From NCBI RefSeq assembly GCF_000383475.1, contig NZ_KB911460.1, forward strand, positions 310,001-374,000: a stretch of 64,000 nt of DNA, read 5' to 3'. Positions within the stretch are counted from its first letter, which is position 1. Every line of letters begins with the position of its first letter. A program made the position numbers and the translations under genes. This stretch comes from Microbacterium sp. 11MF (GTDB lineage: Bacteria > Actinomycetota > Actinomycetes > Actinomycetales > Microbacteriaceae). This document shows, in pieces, positions 1-8,041 of this stretch. The notes under the pieces are model-generated. The model did no database searches and was not told the DNA's origin. It saw only the letters and a list, made by a program, of their open reading frames with translations.

Positions 1-116
1 GGCGGGTAGACGGGTGCGGAGGTCGCGACATGGCGCGAGTGAATCCCGGGGCGTGCGTTCAGTCGCGCCGTATGGCGGGTACACGGACGCGGAGGTCGCC
101 ATTCGGCGCGACCGAA
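1..116. repeat. imperfect direct repeat, about 42 bp units
   Basis: Two copies begin near 1 and 74. Both start GGCGGGTA and share GCGGAGGTCGC and GGCGCGA, agreeing at roughly three quarters of positions. They lie beyond the 3' end of the XRE gene and the first copy may continue past the window edge. No convincing gene is seen between 1 and 145. Confidence 0.45.
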
Positions 117-145
117 CGCGCAACGCCACACGACGCGCGGCGGGC

Positions 146-376
146 TCAGTCCGCGCGCACGAGCAGCTCGCCGACCTCGCAGTCAAGGGCACGGCAGATC
201 GCCGACAGCGTCGAGTACCGGATCGCGCGGGCGCGGTCGTTCTTGAGGATCGACAGGTTCACAACCGAGACCCCGACGATCTCGGAGAGGCGCGTCAGCG
301 TCATCCCGCGTTCGGCGAGCAGTTCGTCGAGTCGACAGTGGATGCCGGTGAGCTCGTCCTCCTCGGTCGGACTCAC
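146..376 (-). CDS. small XRE/Cro-type transcriptional regulator
   Basis: A 76-residue protein that is almost entirely one helix-turn-helix domain. The segment LTRLSEIVGVSVVNLSILKN has the spacing of an XRE DNA-binding fold, followed by a LSAICRALDCEVGEL helix typical of the YozG-like family. It starts at a GTG whose last two bases belong to the stop codon of the preceding membrane-protein gene (GTGA), so it is probably translationally coupled as the last gene of a four-gene operon. In Firmicutes, proteins of this type sit beside DUF2975 membrane proteins (YoaS-YozG arrangement), matching the context here. Likely role: a regulator of its own operon, inferred from context. The palindromes upstream of the operon are candidate operators. 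Confidence 0.85.
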   Translation of the reverse strand: MSPTEEDELTGIHCRLDELLAERGMTLTRLSEIVGVSVVNLSILKNDRARAIRYSTLSAICRALDCEVGELLVRAD

Positions 377-957
377 ACGAGCCCCTCGGTGTCGCGCTGC
401 AGTCGCTCGCCCTGCGCGAAGGCGCTCGCCAGCACGGCCGCGGCGACGGCGACCAGCAGGATCGGCAGCAGGGGCAGCAGATCGAGCATCGACAGCGTCT
501 CGAACCGGATGCCGAGGGATTGCATCGCGTGCTGTCGCCCCATCCCGTCGACGATCGGCCACGCGAACACGGCCGCCGTCAGCGTTCCGGCGATCACCGC
601 AAGCGCGCGGGTGGCGCCCCCGGCGAACACGCGTCCCCGGCGCACGGCGAGAGCGACGCGCATGAGCGCTGCGGCCACGACCACGCTCGCGACGGCGACG
701 AGCAGGACCGCCGCGATCATCCAGGAACGGCCGCCGACGCCGAGATCGGGCGCCCGGACGCTCACGGTATCCACCGTCGTCCCCACCGAGAGTCCCAGTG
801 CAGTGGATGCCGCATCCGCCCCGACCGTGATGGCAGGGCCCTCAGGGCTCAGGATCTCGGTGATGCGGAAGACAGCGACGGCTACCGCCGCGAGGGAGGC
901 GGCGACGCCGTAGACGACGAGGTCCAACGCGCCCGTGGTCCGGGTCCCGGCGGCCAT
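373..957 (-). CDS. DUF2975-like four-helix membrane protein (paralogue 3)
   Basis: A 194-residue integral membrane protein with four predicted hydrophobic segments, near residues 13-32, 78-100, 118-138 and 158-180. It ends in ERLQRDTEGLV, nearly the same C-terminal signature as the two genes upstream, so the three look like tandem duplicates. The ATG shares one base with the preceding TGA stop (TGATG), and the stop overlaps the GTG of the XRE gene. Family members pair with small XRE regulators; their biochemical role is unknown. A sensory or regulator-sequestering membrane role is inference only. Confidence 0.8.
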   Translation of the reverse strand: MAAGTRTTGALDLVVYGVAASLAAVAVAVFRITEILSPEGPAITVGADAASTALGLSVGTTVDTVSVRAPDLGVGGRSWMIAAVLLVAVASVVVAAALMRVALAVRRGRVFAGGATRALAVIAGTLTAAVFAWPIVDGMGRQHAMQSLGIRFETLSMLDLLPLLPILLVAVAAAVLASAFAQGERLQRDTEGLV

Positions 958-1724
958 CAGACGAGCCCCGTCACGTCCCGCTGGAGGCGGGAGCCGTAGC
1001 GGAAGAACGCAGCCAGAGCAGCGAGGCCGAGGCCTGCCGCGATGGGCCAGAACGGGAAGGTGATGAGGAGGTTGGCCTGCGGAACCCAGGCGGCGAAAGG
1101 GTCTTCGATCCCGGGAATGTCTTTCCAGGATCTGCCCGTCACCTCGAATACCTGCGACGACGCCACGCTTCCCGCGATGTCTCCGAACACCTGCGCAAGA
1201 GTGCCGCCAGCAGTGACGCAAACGGCCGACACCGACGCCATCCGCGCAACCACCGGAGCGAATCCGCGGCCAGACAGGAGGTGGGAGCACGCAACGGCGA
1301 CAAGAGCGGCGATCGACGCGGGCACCAGCCAGGCAGCGACCTGACTGATCGCCCAGGTGATCCGTGCGGCCGGGTTCAGGCCCGCCACGTCGAGCGTCAC
1401 GGAATCGAAGCCGCCGCTCACGCGCGTGGCCTCCGTCGGCTCGGCACGGACCTGGCTGGGCAGTTCTGGCCAGAAGCTTTGAATCGGCATGGTGATCGAC
1501 ACTGTCGGCGAGAGGAGGATGAACAGGAGCGTGACGAGTGCGCCGACGGCCGACACTCCGGCCCACACGACAGCCACGATCTGAGTGACGCGCATCAAGG
1601 ACGTCGGGTCCTTCTGTTCGCGTCGACGCTCACCCGCAGCAAGCACGAACGCGAGGATCATCGCCGCGATCAGGATCACGACGAGCATCGCGGCCATGCC
1701 GATCGTCCAGGTGAATCCGCCCAT
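957..1724 (-). CDS. DUF2975-like four-helix membrane protein (paralogue 2)
   Basis: A 255-residue membrane protein with an N-terminal hydrophobic segment (residues 8-28), further segments near 48-70, 130-150 and 220-240, and an extracytoplasmic loop between segments two and three. It ends in SRLQRDVTGLV, homologous to the tails of its neighbours. The ATG lies one base after the upstream stop, and its own stop overlaps the next start, so translation is probably coupled. The middle loop (residues 75-130) is divergent and longer than in paralogue 3, which suggests functional specialisation of the copies. Function unknown. Confidence 0.78.
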   Translation of the reverse strand: MGGFTWTIGMAAMLVVILIAAMILAFVLAAGERRREQKDPTSLMRVTQIVAVVWAGVSAVGALVTLLFILLSPTVSITMPIQSFWPELPSQVRAEPTEATRVSGGFDSVTLDVAGLNPAARITWAISQVAAWLVPASIAALVAVACSHLLSGRGFAPVVARMASVSAVCVTAGGTLAQVFGDIAGSVASSQVFEVTGRSWKDIPGIEDPFAAWVPQANLLITFPFWPIAAGLGLAALAAFFRYGSRLQRDVTGLV

Positions 1725-1725
1725 G

Positions 1726-2469
1726 TCACACCAACCCTTCGGTCTCGCGCTGCAACCTCGCGCCCTGCTGGAAGATCACGCTCAGCGCCCCGAGCCCCAG
1801 CGCCACACCGAGCGGCCATACCGGTGGGTTCAGGCTGAACGCCCACGGCGCCGTCACCGGGGAGTCGGCGATCGGCTCCGCCAGGACGGATTGCGCAACC
1901 AGGAACGAGCCGACGTCGTTGAGGAGAGACCCGAGCGTGCCGGCCACGAGCACGACGATCGCGCTCACGAGCAGCCACCGCGCGGAGCGAGCGGCGAACG
2001 GCGCTCGTGTCAGGGCGCGCTGGCCGAGGACGGCGATCACTACTCCTGGGACCGCCGCGACGAGCAGAGAGAGGACGCTCCCGAAGCCGAGCAGCGCACG
2101 CAGTCCGCCGTCGAGGCCGCTGACCGTGGCGCTCGCCGAATCGGCGACGGCGCAGTGCAGCACAGCGCCTTCACCTGTGATCCCGCCGCTGCGCGACTGG
2201 CACGGGAGCTCGGTCGGCCACCTGAGCGTGACAGGCATCTCAGCCAGGTCGTAAGGGCCGCCGGACACCCAGCGGATGATCGTCACGACGATCCCGAGCG
2301 CCACGATCGCCACCCACACGCGGGCCATCGCAGCGATCACGTCGAGCAGGACCGACGGAGACTTCCGGCGCCGCGCATCCCACACCATCAGCCCGACGAT
2401 CGCCGCGACGATCGCGAGCCCGATGGTGCCCCACAACAGCACGCTCGGCATGTCCGTCCCAGAAACCAT
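1726..2469 (-). CDS. DUF2975-like four-helix membrane protein (paralogue 1)
   Basis: First gene of the operon, about 247 residues, with four hydrophobic segments and the shared C-terminal signature ARLQRETEGLV. Two cysteines occur in the large loop after segment two (CQSRSGG and VLHCAVA), which may form a disulphide outside the cell. The start is uncertain. ATG at 2469 has a purine-rich GGGGGCGGGA just upstream. ATG at 2481 and TTG at 2505 would run into the palindromic operator region, and ATG at 2451 is also possible. It is divergent from clpC. Function unknown; membership of the DUF2975-like group is by fold and tail resemblance. Confidence 0.75.
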   Translation of the reverse strand: MVSGTDMPSVLLWGTIGLAIVAAIVGLMVWDARRRKSPSVLLDVIAAMARVWVAIVALGIVVTIIRWVSGGPYDLAEMPVTLRWPTELPCQSRSGGITGEGAVLHCAVADSASATVSGLDGGLRALLGFGSVLSLLVAAVPGVVIAVLGQRALTRAPFAARSARWLLVSAIVVLVAGTLGSLLNDVGSFLVAQSVLAEPIADSPVTAPWAFSLNPPVWPLGVALGLGALSVIFQQGARLQRETEGLV

Positions 2470-2479
2470 TCCCGCCCCC

Positions 2480-2512
2480 ATAACGACATTCGTTGTTATC
2501 GACAAACGTTAT
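2480..2512. promoter_or_regulatory. AT-rich inverted repeats, candidate XRE operator
   Basis: ATAACGACATTCGTTGTTAT is a near-perfect inverted repeat (arms ATAACGAC and GTTGTTAT). It is followed at once by a third half-site, AACGTTAT. The cluster is strikingly AT-rich for this genome and sits directly before the membrane-protein operon that ends with an XRE regulator. Autoregulation is inferred from position and symmetry. Confidence 0.55.
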
Positions 2513-2575
2513 GCCCACGGATGCCGCGGCCGCAAGCCCCGGCATCCCGTATGCCCACGGCGAACACGGGCATAC
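2510..2575. promoter_or_regulatory. clpC: direct and inverted repeats in the clpC upstream region
   Basis: The 11-mer TATGCCCACGG occurs at 2510 and again at 2550. The second copy is the left side of an inverted repeat, GTATGCCC (2549-2556) and GGGCATAC (2568-2575), separated by 11 bp. This is a good candidate for a dimeric regulator site controlling clpC. I could not match it confidently to a ClgR or HspR consensus. Confidence 0.45.
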
Positions 2576-2640
2576 CGGCATCCCGCCGTCGTTAGCCTCT
2601 ACGTAAGACGCCGCCAGTGCGTCGAGTGGAGGTGGAGACG

Positions 2641-5166
2641 ATGTTCGAGAGATTCACAGACCGTGCACGTCGTGTGGTGGTGCTCGCCCAAGAAGAGGCG
2701 AAGATGCTGAACCACAACTACATCGGCACGGAGCACATCCTCCTCGGCCTGATCCACGAGGGTGAAGGCGTCGCCGCCAAGGCCCTCGAGAGCCTGGGCA
2801 TCTCGCTCGACGCCGTGCGCGAGCAGGTCCAGGACATCATCGGGCAGGGGCAGCAGCAGCCTACGGGTCACATCCCGTTCACGCCGCGTGCCAAGAAGGT
2901 GCTCGAGCTGTCGCTGCGCGAAGCGCTGCAGCTGGGCCACAACTACATCGGCACCGAGCACATCCTGCTCGGGCTCATCCGCGAGGGTGAGGGCGTCGCC
3001 GCGCAGGTTCTCGTCAAGCTCGGCGCCGACCTGAACAAGGTGCGCCAGCAGGTCATCCAGCTGCTCAGCGGCTACCAGGGCAAGGAGCCCGCGGGCGTCG
3101 CTTCCGGCGCCGGCGAGCAGGCCCAGGCCACGGCGCAGGGCGGCTCCGCCGTCCTCGACCAGTTCGGCCGCAACCTTACGCAGGCAGCGCGCGACAACAA
3201 GCTCGACCCCGTCATCGGGCGCGAGAAGGAGATCGAGCGCGTGATGCAGATCCTGTCGCGCCGCTCGAAGAACAACCCCGTCCTCATCGGTGAGCCCGGT
3301 GTCGGCAAGACCGCCGTCGTCGAGGGCCTCGCTCAGGCGATCGTCAAGGGCGAAGTTCCCGAGACGCTCAAGGACAAGCAGGTCTACTCGCTCGACCTCG
3401 GTTCGCTGATCGCCGGTTCCCGCTACCGCGGTGACTTCGAGGAGCGCCTCAAGAAGGTCACCAAGGAGATCCGCACGCGCGGCGACATCATCGTCTTCAT
3501 CGACGAGATCCACACCCTCGTGGGTGCGGGTGCCGCCGAGGGCGCGATCGACGCCGCCAGCATCCTGAAGCCGCTGCTCGCCCGCGGTGAGCTGCAGACG
3601 ATCGGTGCGACGACGCTCGACGAGTACCGCAAGCACTTCGAGAAGGATGCCGCGTTGGAGCGCCGTTTCCAGCCGATCCAGGTGGCGGAGCCGAGCCTTC
3701 CCCACGCGATCAACATCCTGAAGGGCCTGCGCGACCGCTACGAGGCTCACCACAAGGTGCAGATCACCGACGGCGCCATCGTCGCCGCGGCGAACCTCTC
3801 CGACCGGTACGTCTCGGACCGCTTCCTGCCCGACAAGGCCATCGACCTGATCGACGAGGCCGGCGCACGCCTGCGTCTGTCGATCCTGTCCAGCCCGCCG
3901 GAGCTGCGCGAATTCGACGAGAAGATCGCCAAGGTCCGCGAGGACAAGGAAGCCGCCAGCGAGGAGCAGGACTTCGAGAAGGCAGCCTCCCTGCGCGACG
4001 AGGAGAAGTCGCTCCTGGCCGAGCGTCTGCGCCTCGAGAAGCAGTGGCGCTCGGGTGACGTCGCGTCGCACGCGGTCGTCGACGAGGGTCTGATCGCCGA
4101 GGTGCTGGCGCAGGCCACCGGCATCCCCGTCTTCAAGCTCACCGAAGAGGAGACCAGCCGTCTCGTCTTCATGGAGAAGGCCCTGCACCAGCGCGTCATC
4201 GGTCAGGAGGAGGCCATCGCGGCCCTCTCCCGCACGATCCGTCGCCAGCGTGCCGGACTCAAGGACCCGAACCGCCCCTCGGGCTCGTTCATCTTCGCCG
4301 GCCCCACGGGCGTCGGTAAGACCGAGCTCGCCAAGGCGCTCGCCGAGTTCCTCTTCGACGACGAGGGCGCGCTGATCTCCCTCGACATGTCGGAGTTCGG
4401 CGAGAAGCACACGGTCTCGCGACTGTTCGGTGCCCCTCCCGGGTTCGTCGGCTTCGAAGAGGGCGGCCAGCTCACCGAGAAGGTGCGCCGCAAGCCGTTC
4501 TCCGTGGTCCTCTTCGACGAGATCGAGAAGGCCCACCCGGACATCTTCAACTCGCTGCTGCAGATCCTCGAAGAGGGTCGACTGACCGATGGTCAGGGCC
4601 GCGTGGTCGACTTCAAGAACACCGTGATCATCATGACGACGAACCTCGGTTCGTCGGCGATCGCCGGTGGTCCGGTCGGCTTCCAGGTCGAGGGCAACTC
4701 GCAGACGACCTACGAGCGGATGAAGGGCAAGGTCGACGAGGAGCTGAAGCGTCACTTCAAGCCCGAGTTCCTCAACCGCGTCGACGACGTCATCGTCTTC
4801 CCGCAGCTCAACAAGGCCGAGCTGCGCCAGATCGTGACGCTGTTCACGAAGCGCCTCAGCGAGCGTCTGCTCGACCGTGACATGACGGTGGAGCTGACGG
4901 ATGCCGCCAAGGACCGCCTCATCGAGATCGGGTTCGACCCGACCCTCGGTGCCCGGCCCCTGCGCCGCGCCATGCAGCGCGAGGTCGAGGACCAGCTCTC
5001 CGAGCGCATCCTCCGTGGCGAGCTGAACGCCGGCGACCACGTCGCGGTAGACGTCCAGAACAACGCCTTCGTCTTCGCGACGACCCGCCAGGAAGGCCGC
5101 GAAGCGGTCGGTGTGGGCGCCGCGGGCGAGATCACCGCGAGCCCGGACATCATCGCCGGGTCGTAA
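2641..5166 (+). CDS. clpC: ATP-dependent Clp protease ATP-binding subunit ClpC
   Basis: Class I Hsp100 unfoldase of 841 residues, the normal length for actinobacterial ClpC. It feeds unfolded proteins to ClpP in the cytoplasm. Two N-terminal Clp-N repeats (residues 1-145, each containing [14 protein letters not shown]) precede the first AAA+ module with Walker A GEPGVGKT near residue 218 and the [12 protein letters not shown] segment. A UVR-type coiled coil follows near 424-458. The second AAA+ module has GPTGVGKT near 554 and [12 protein letters not shown]. The ATG is preceded by GGAGGTGGAGA, which decides the start over an in-frame GTG-like codon upstream. A strong hairpin follows the stop. 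Essential or near-essential in relatives. Confidence 0.98.
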   Translation: MFERFTDRARRVVVLAQEEAKMLNHNYIGTEHILLGLIHEGEGVAAKALESLGISLDAVREQVQDIIGQGQQQPTGHIPFTPRAKKVLELSLREALQLGHNYIGTEHILLGLIREGEGVAAQVLVKLGADLNKVRQQVIQLLSGYQGKEPAGVASGAGEQAQATAQGGSAVLDQFGRNLTQAARDNKLDPVIGREKEIERVMQILSRRSKNNPVLIGEPGVGKTAVVEGLAQAIVKGEVPETLKDKQVYSLDLGSLIAGSRYRGDFEERLKKVTKEIRTRGDIIVFIDEIHTLVGAGAAEGAIDAASILKPLLARGELQTIGATTLDEYRKHFEKDAALERRFQPIQVAEPSLPHAINILKGLRDRYEAHHKVQITDGAIVAAANLSDRYVSDRFLPDKAIDLIDEAGARLRLSILSSPPELREFDEKIAKVREDKEAASEEQDFEKAASLRDEEKSLLAERLRLEKQWRSGDVASHAVVDEGLIAEVLAQATGIPVFKLTEEETSRLVFMEKALHQRVIGQEEAIAALSRTIRRQRAGLKDPNRPSGSFIFAGPTGVGKTELAKALAEFLFDDEGALISLDMSEFGEKHTVSRLFGAPPGFVGFEEGGQLTEKVRRKPFSVVLFDEIEKAHPDIFNSLLQILEEGRLTDGQGRVVDFKNTVIIMTTNLGSSAIAGGPVGFQVEGNSQTTYERMKGKVDEELKRHFKPEFLNRVDDVIVFPQLNKAELRQIVTLFTKRLSERLLDRDMTVELTDAAKDRLIEIGFDPTLGARPLRRAMQREVEDQLSERILRGELNAGDHVAVDVQNNAFVFATTRQEGREAVGVGAAGEITASPDIIAGS

Positions 5167-5181
5167 GCGACACGAACGACA

Positions 5182-5215
5182 GGGGTCGGATGCCGAGAGG
5201 CATCCGACCCCTTCG
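5182..5215. terminator. intrinsic terminator between clpC and a convergent gene
   Basis: A perfect 13-bp stem (GGGGTCGGATGCC at 5182-5194 and its complement at 5199-5211) closes a GAGA tetraloop and is followed by TTCGTCGTT. It lies 15 bases after the clpC stop, faces the end of a minus-strand GNAT gene, and probably serves both. The stem contains the heptamer GGATGCC, common throughout this genome. Confidence 0.8.
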
Positions 5216-5219
5216 TCGT

Positions 5220-5648
5220 TCAGTCCCGGCGGACCAGGAAGACGTCGACCTCGTCCTCGCTGTCGAGGACGAAGCCGTGACGCTCGTAGAGGCGGCGGGC
5301 CGGGCTCTGCTGCAGGACATTGATGCGCCAAGGTCCCGGGTGGTCTTCGGCGAGGACCGACTGCAGGACCTGCGTCCCCACACCGTGCCCCTGCACACGC
5401 TCGTCCAGATAGAAGTGCTCGATCCACGTACCGTCCGGGGCCGAGCGGACGGCGACGCAACCGGCATCCGCCCCGTCGACGACGATCACCCGGGTCAGGG
5501 CAGGATCGAAGGCGTCGAGGAACCGCTGCCGCACCCGCTCGGGGCTGAAGACGCCGAGACGCTCGAGATCGGGGCGCATGACGACGGCGCGGAGTTCAGC
5601 AATCCACGTCGCGTCTGCGGGCGTCGAGGGGCGGGTCGTCCAGCGCAT
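5220..5648 (-). CDS. GNAT family N-acetyltransferase
   Basis: A 142-residue single-domain Gcn5-related acetyltransferase. The acetyl-CoA binding segment is visible as DERVQGHGVGTQVLQSVL near residues 84-101, preceded by the beta-4 strand WIEHFYLDE and followed by LQQSPARRLYERHGF, the usual beta-5/alpha-4 region. Substrate unknown. The start ATG at 5648 gives a typical GNAT length and keeps the whole fold. Converges on clpC across the shared terminator. Confidence 0.85.
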   Translation of the reverse strand: MRWTTRPSTPADATWIAELRAVVMRPDLERLGVFSPERVRQRFLDAFDPALTRVIVVDGADAGCVAVRSAPDGTWIEHFYLDERVQGHGVGTQVLQSVLAEDHPGPWRINVLQQSPARRLYERHGFVLDSEDEVDVFLVRRD

Positions 5649-5729
5649 CCGTCCATTCAACCCCGGCGGGCGCGACGCCGAGATATCACGTGCGATTCGT
5701 CGCCTCCGCTGACAGGCGAGGATGGTCGG

Positions 5730-6215
5730 GTGCCTCTCCTCGTTCGCCCGGCCGTCCTCGACGGTGCCGATCTCGGCCTGGTCGCTGCGATGCTGGCTGA
5801 CTATCACGCGCAGACCGAGGGCGAGAAGGTCGAACAGGGGCTCGCCGAGCGGGGCCCGTTGCCCGAGCGTTACGCGGCCGAGGTGCGCGACCCTGCGGCA
5901 GCCTTCGCAGGCGCCGAGGTGATCGTCGCAGAGCGCGACGGCAGCGCGATCGGGATGGCGGTGCTGCACCGGTCGGGATCGGATCTCGAGATCAAGCGGC
6001 TCTGGGTCGCGCCCGCGGGGCGTCGCTCCGGCGCCGGGTCGACGTTGCTGACGGATGCCGCCGACCGCGCGCGTGCCGTCGGTGCGACCGGACTTCGCCT
6101 GTCGGTCTGGGACTGGCGTGCCGACGCGCTCGCCCTCTACGCGCGGCAGGGCTTCGTCGAGGCGCCGTCATGGGAGTCGCGCGATCGGCTCGTGTGCCTC
6201 CGCCTCGTGCTCTGA
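5730..6215 (+). CDS. GNAT family N-acetyltransferase
   Basis: A 161-residue acetyltransferase with a long N-terminal helical part (ADYHAQTEGEKVEQGL), the beta-4 strand LEIKRLWVAP, a coenzyme A loop GRRSGAGSTLLTDA near residues 93-106, and a C-terminal ALALYARQGFVE segment. The loop is a variant of the usual Q/RxxGxG/A. GTG at 5730 is chosen because the conserved fold begins immediately after it; the Shine-Dalgarno signal is weak. Divergent from the previous GNAT gene and convergent with the permease. Substrate unknown. Confidence 0.82.
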   Translation: MPLLVRPAVLDGADLGLVAAMLADYHAQTEGEKVEQGLAERGPLPERYAAEVRDPAAAFAGAEVIVAERDGSAIGMAVLHRSGSDLEIKRLWVAPAGRRSGAGSTLLTDAADRARAVGATGLRLSVWDWRADALALYARQGFVEAPSWESRDRLVCLRLVL

Positions 6216-6285
6216 CCCGCTGTCGTCGGATGCGAGGGATGCCGGCGCCGCGAGGCATCCGAACGTGGCCGCACGTGCGAACGGA

Positions 6286-6311
6286 CCGGGTGCGCCCTCA
6301 GCAGCACCCGG
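6286..6311. terminator. hairpin between convergent genes
   Basis: CCGGGTGC (6286-6293) pairs with GCACCCGG (6304-6311) around a 10-base loop, between the end of a GNAT gene and the end of the permease gene. There is no T-tract, so it may act only as an RNA-stabilising or weak terminator hairpin. Confidence 0.45.
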
Positions 6312-6325
6312 CCCGTCCGGGTCGG

Positions 6326-7870
6326 TCAGGAGCGCGTGTCTCCGAAGACGTCCTTTTCCATGGCGTCGTAGCCCTCGCGCTGCGGGTCGCCGTGGAGGCC
6401 GCCCGAGAGCGCGTACTCCTCCTCGGGCGAGAGGATGAGGCGCTTGCGGCCGTAGACGGCGAAGCCGATGAAGATCACGACGTAGACGATGATGATCGCG
6501 ACGATCGCCAGGAGGAACGTCTCGTTGAACAGCAGTCCGACGAACACGATCGCGGCGATGATCGCGGCCGAGTAGGCGCCGAACAATCCCCACGGGCTCT
6601 TGTAGGGCCGCGCCGCGTTCGGGAACTTCTTCCGCAGGATGATGAACGACACCATCTGCAGGAAGTACGCGAGCACCGCGCCCCACACCGCGATGTTCAG
6701 CACGATCGCTCCGGCCGGGCTCGTGTCGCCGCCCGCGGCCTGCAGGATCACGAGGGCGATGAAGCCGAGCGCGGCACCGAACGTGAGCGCGACCCACGGG
6801 GTCTGACGTTTGCCGGTCAGTGACAGCCAGCGCGGGTAGTACCCGGCCCGCGAGAGGGAGTACATGTTGCGTCCGTAGGCGAACATGATGCCCATCAGGG
6901 ACGCGAGTAGGCCGACGAGGGCGAGTAGCGACAGGATCGCGGCGGCCTGGTCGGGCAGGAACGCCTGGAAGCCTTCGAGCAACGGCTCGGTCGACGGGCC
7001 GGTCGCTTCCGCGCCGAGCACGCCCGTGTTGATGAAGAGCACGATGAGGCCCGTCACGATGAGGGTGCCGCGCGCCCAGAGGCCGGCGCGAGGGATGTCG
7101 CGGGCCGGGTTGTGCGATTCCTCAGCCGCCAGCGGAAGCTCTTCGATCCCCAGGAAGAACCACATGGCGAAGGGCAGCGCGAACAGGACCGCGCCGATTC
7201 CCTCGGGCAGGAAGACGGACGCGCCGAACGCGTCCGGGTTGGGGGCCATGTCCCACAGGGAGTCCCAGCTGAACGCGCCGGACGCGACGGCCATCACCCC
7301 GAACACGACGATGATGCCGATCGAGATGATCGAGACCACGATCGCGAAGCCGAACGACACCGCGGCGCCCGCGGCGTTGAGCCCGATGAAGAGGGCGTAG
7401 AGGATGACCCACCACAACCACGGCGGCAGGCTCACACCGGTGAGCAGGTTCAGCGCCTTGTCGGCGTACGAGCCGGAGAAGTAGACGACGACGGCAGTGG
7501 TCGCGACGTACTCGATCGTCTCCGCGAGACCGGTCGCGAGCCCTCCCCACGGCCCCATCGCGGAACGCGAGAACGAGTAGGCACCGCCGGTGTGCGGCAT
7601 CGCGGCGGCCATCTCGCCGATCGAGAAAGTGAGTCCGTAGTACATGAGCACGAGCACGGCGAAGGCGATCAGCATGCCGCCGAAACCGGCGAAGTCGATG
7701 CCGAAGTTCCACCCCGAGAAGTCGCCCGAGATGACGGCGGCGACGGCGAGGCCCCAGAGCCCCCAGACTCCAGCGGAGCGCTTCAGGGTGCGTTTCTCGA
7801 AGTAGCCCTCTTCGGCTCGGGCGTAGCGCACGCCGCCGGTCGCGGGGGGAGTGGTGCTCGGATTCGTCAT
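6326..7870 (-). CDS. APC-family amino acid/amine permease, ethanolamine permease type
   Basis: A 514-residue cytoplasmic-membrane transporter with about 12 hydrophobic helices. The N-terminal run AAVISGDFSGWNFGIDFAGFG and the downstream GEMAAAMPHTGGAYSFSRSA are strongly reminiscent of the ethanolamine permease branch of the APC superfamily; the second is the usual APC helix-3 motif. It is divergently transcribed from a glutamine-synthetase-like gene and an amine-degradation operon, so it probably imports that pathway's substrate. Ethanolamine is the favoured guess; other amino alcohols or small amines are possible. The start codon is ATG with AGGAGGT shortly before it. Probably co-regulated by the GntR protein at the end of the divergent operon. 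Confidence 0.88.
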   Translation of the reverse strand: MTNPSTTPPATGGVRYARAEEGYFEKRTLKRSAGVWGLWGLAVAAVISGDFSGWNFGIDFAGFGGMLIAFAVLVLMYYGLTFSIGEMAAAMPHTGGAYSFSRSAMGPWGGLATGLAETIEYVATTAVVVYFSGSYADKALNLLTGVSLPPWLWWVILYALFIGLNAAGAAVSFGFAIVVSIISIGIIVVFGVMAVASGAFSWDSLWDMAPNPDAFGASVFLPEGIGAVLFALPFAMWFFLGIEELPLAAEESHNPARDIPRAGLWARGTLIVTGLIVLFINTGVLGAEATGPSTEPLLEGFQAFLPDQAAAILSLLALVGLLASLMGIMFAYGRNMYSLSRAGYYPRWLSLTGKRQTPWVALTFGAALGFIALVILQAAGGDTSPAGAIVLNIAVWGAVLAYFLQMVSFIILRKKFPNAARPYKSPWGLFGAYSAAIIAAIVFVGLLFNETFLLAIVAIIIVYVVIFIGFAVYGRKRLILSPEEEYALSGGLHGDPQREGYDAMEKDVFGDTRS

Positions 7871-7955
7871 GAGACCTCCTGGCTGCGGGTCGGCGCGAGG
7901 CGCGCCGTCGGGTCGGCGCGCTGGCTCACGCCTTGCGGAAGAGTGTGGCGTCTAT

Positions 7956-7965
7956 TGGTATGCCA
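7956..7965. promoter_or_regulatory. candidate GntR operator in permease/ligase divergent region
   Basis: TGGTATGCCA is symmetric at 8 of 10 positions and resembles the TGGT-N-ACCA half-sites of FadR-type GntR regulators. It lies about 85 bp from both divergent start codons. Further TACC/GGTA half-sites flank it. Assignment to the operon's GntR protein is inference. Confidence 0.35.
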
Positions 7966-8041
7966 TGTCTACCTTTGGGATGTAGCGTTCTCGTTACAGC
8001 CCCACGACGATCCCGCACAGTGCACGACGGAAGGACCACGG

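Noticed and set aside
2549..2575. ClgR or CIRCE/HAIR heat-shock operator before clpC
   Set aside because: The inverted repeat does not match the consensus of those operators well enough; kept only as an unassigned regulatory repeat.
2599..5460. A 953-codon open frame antisense to clpC
   Set aside because: It is the mirror of a strongly conserved ClpC coding region. Long antisense frames are expected at this GC content, and its sequence is Leu/Asp/Arg-rich without any recognisable domain.
7112..8041. A long open upstream extension of the glutamine-synthetase-like protein
   Set aside because: It is antisense to the permease and of shadow composition. The family N terminus begins at ATG 8042, which has a good ribosome-binding site.
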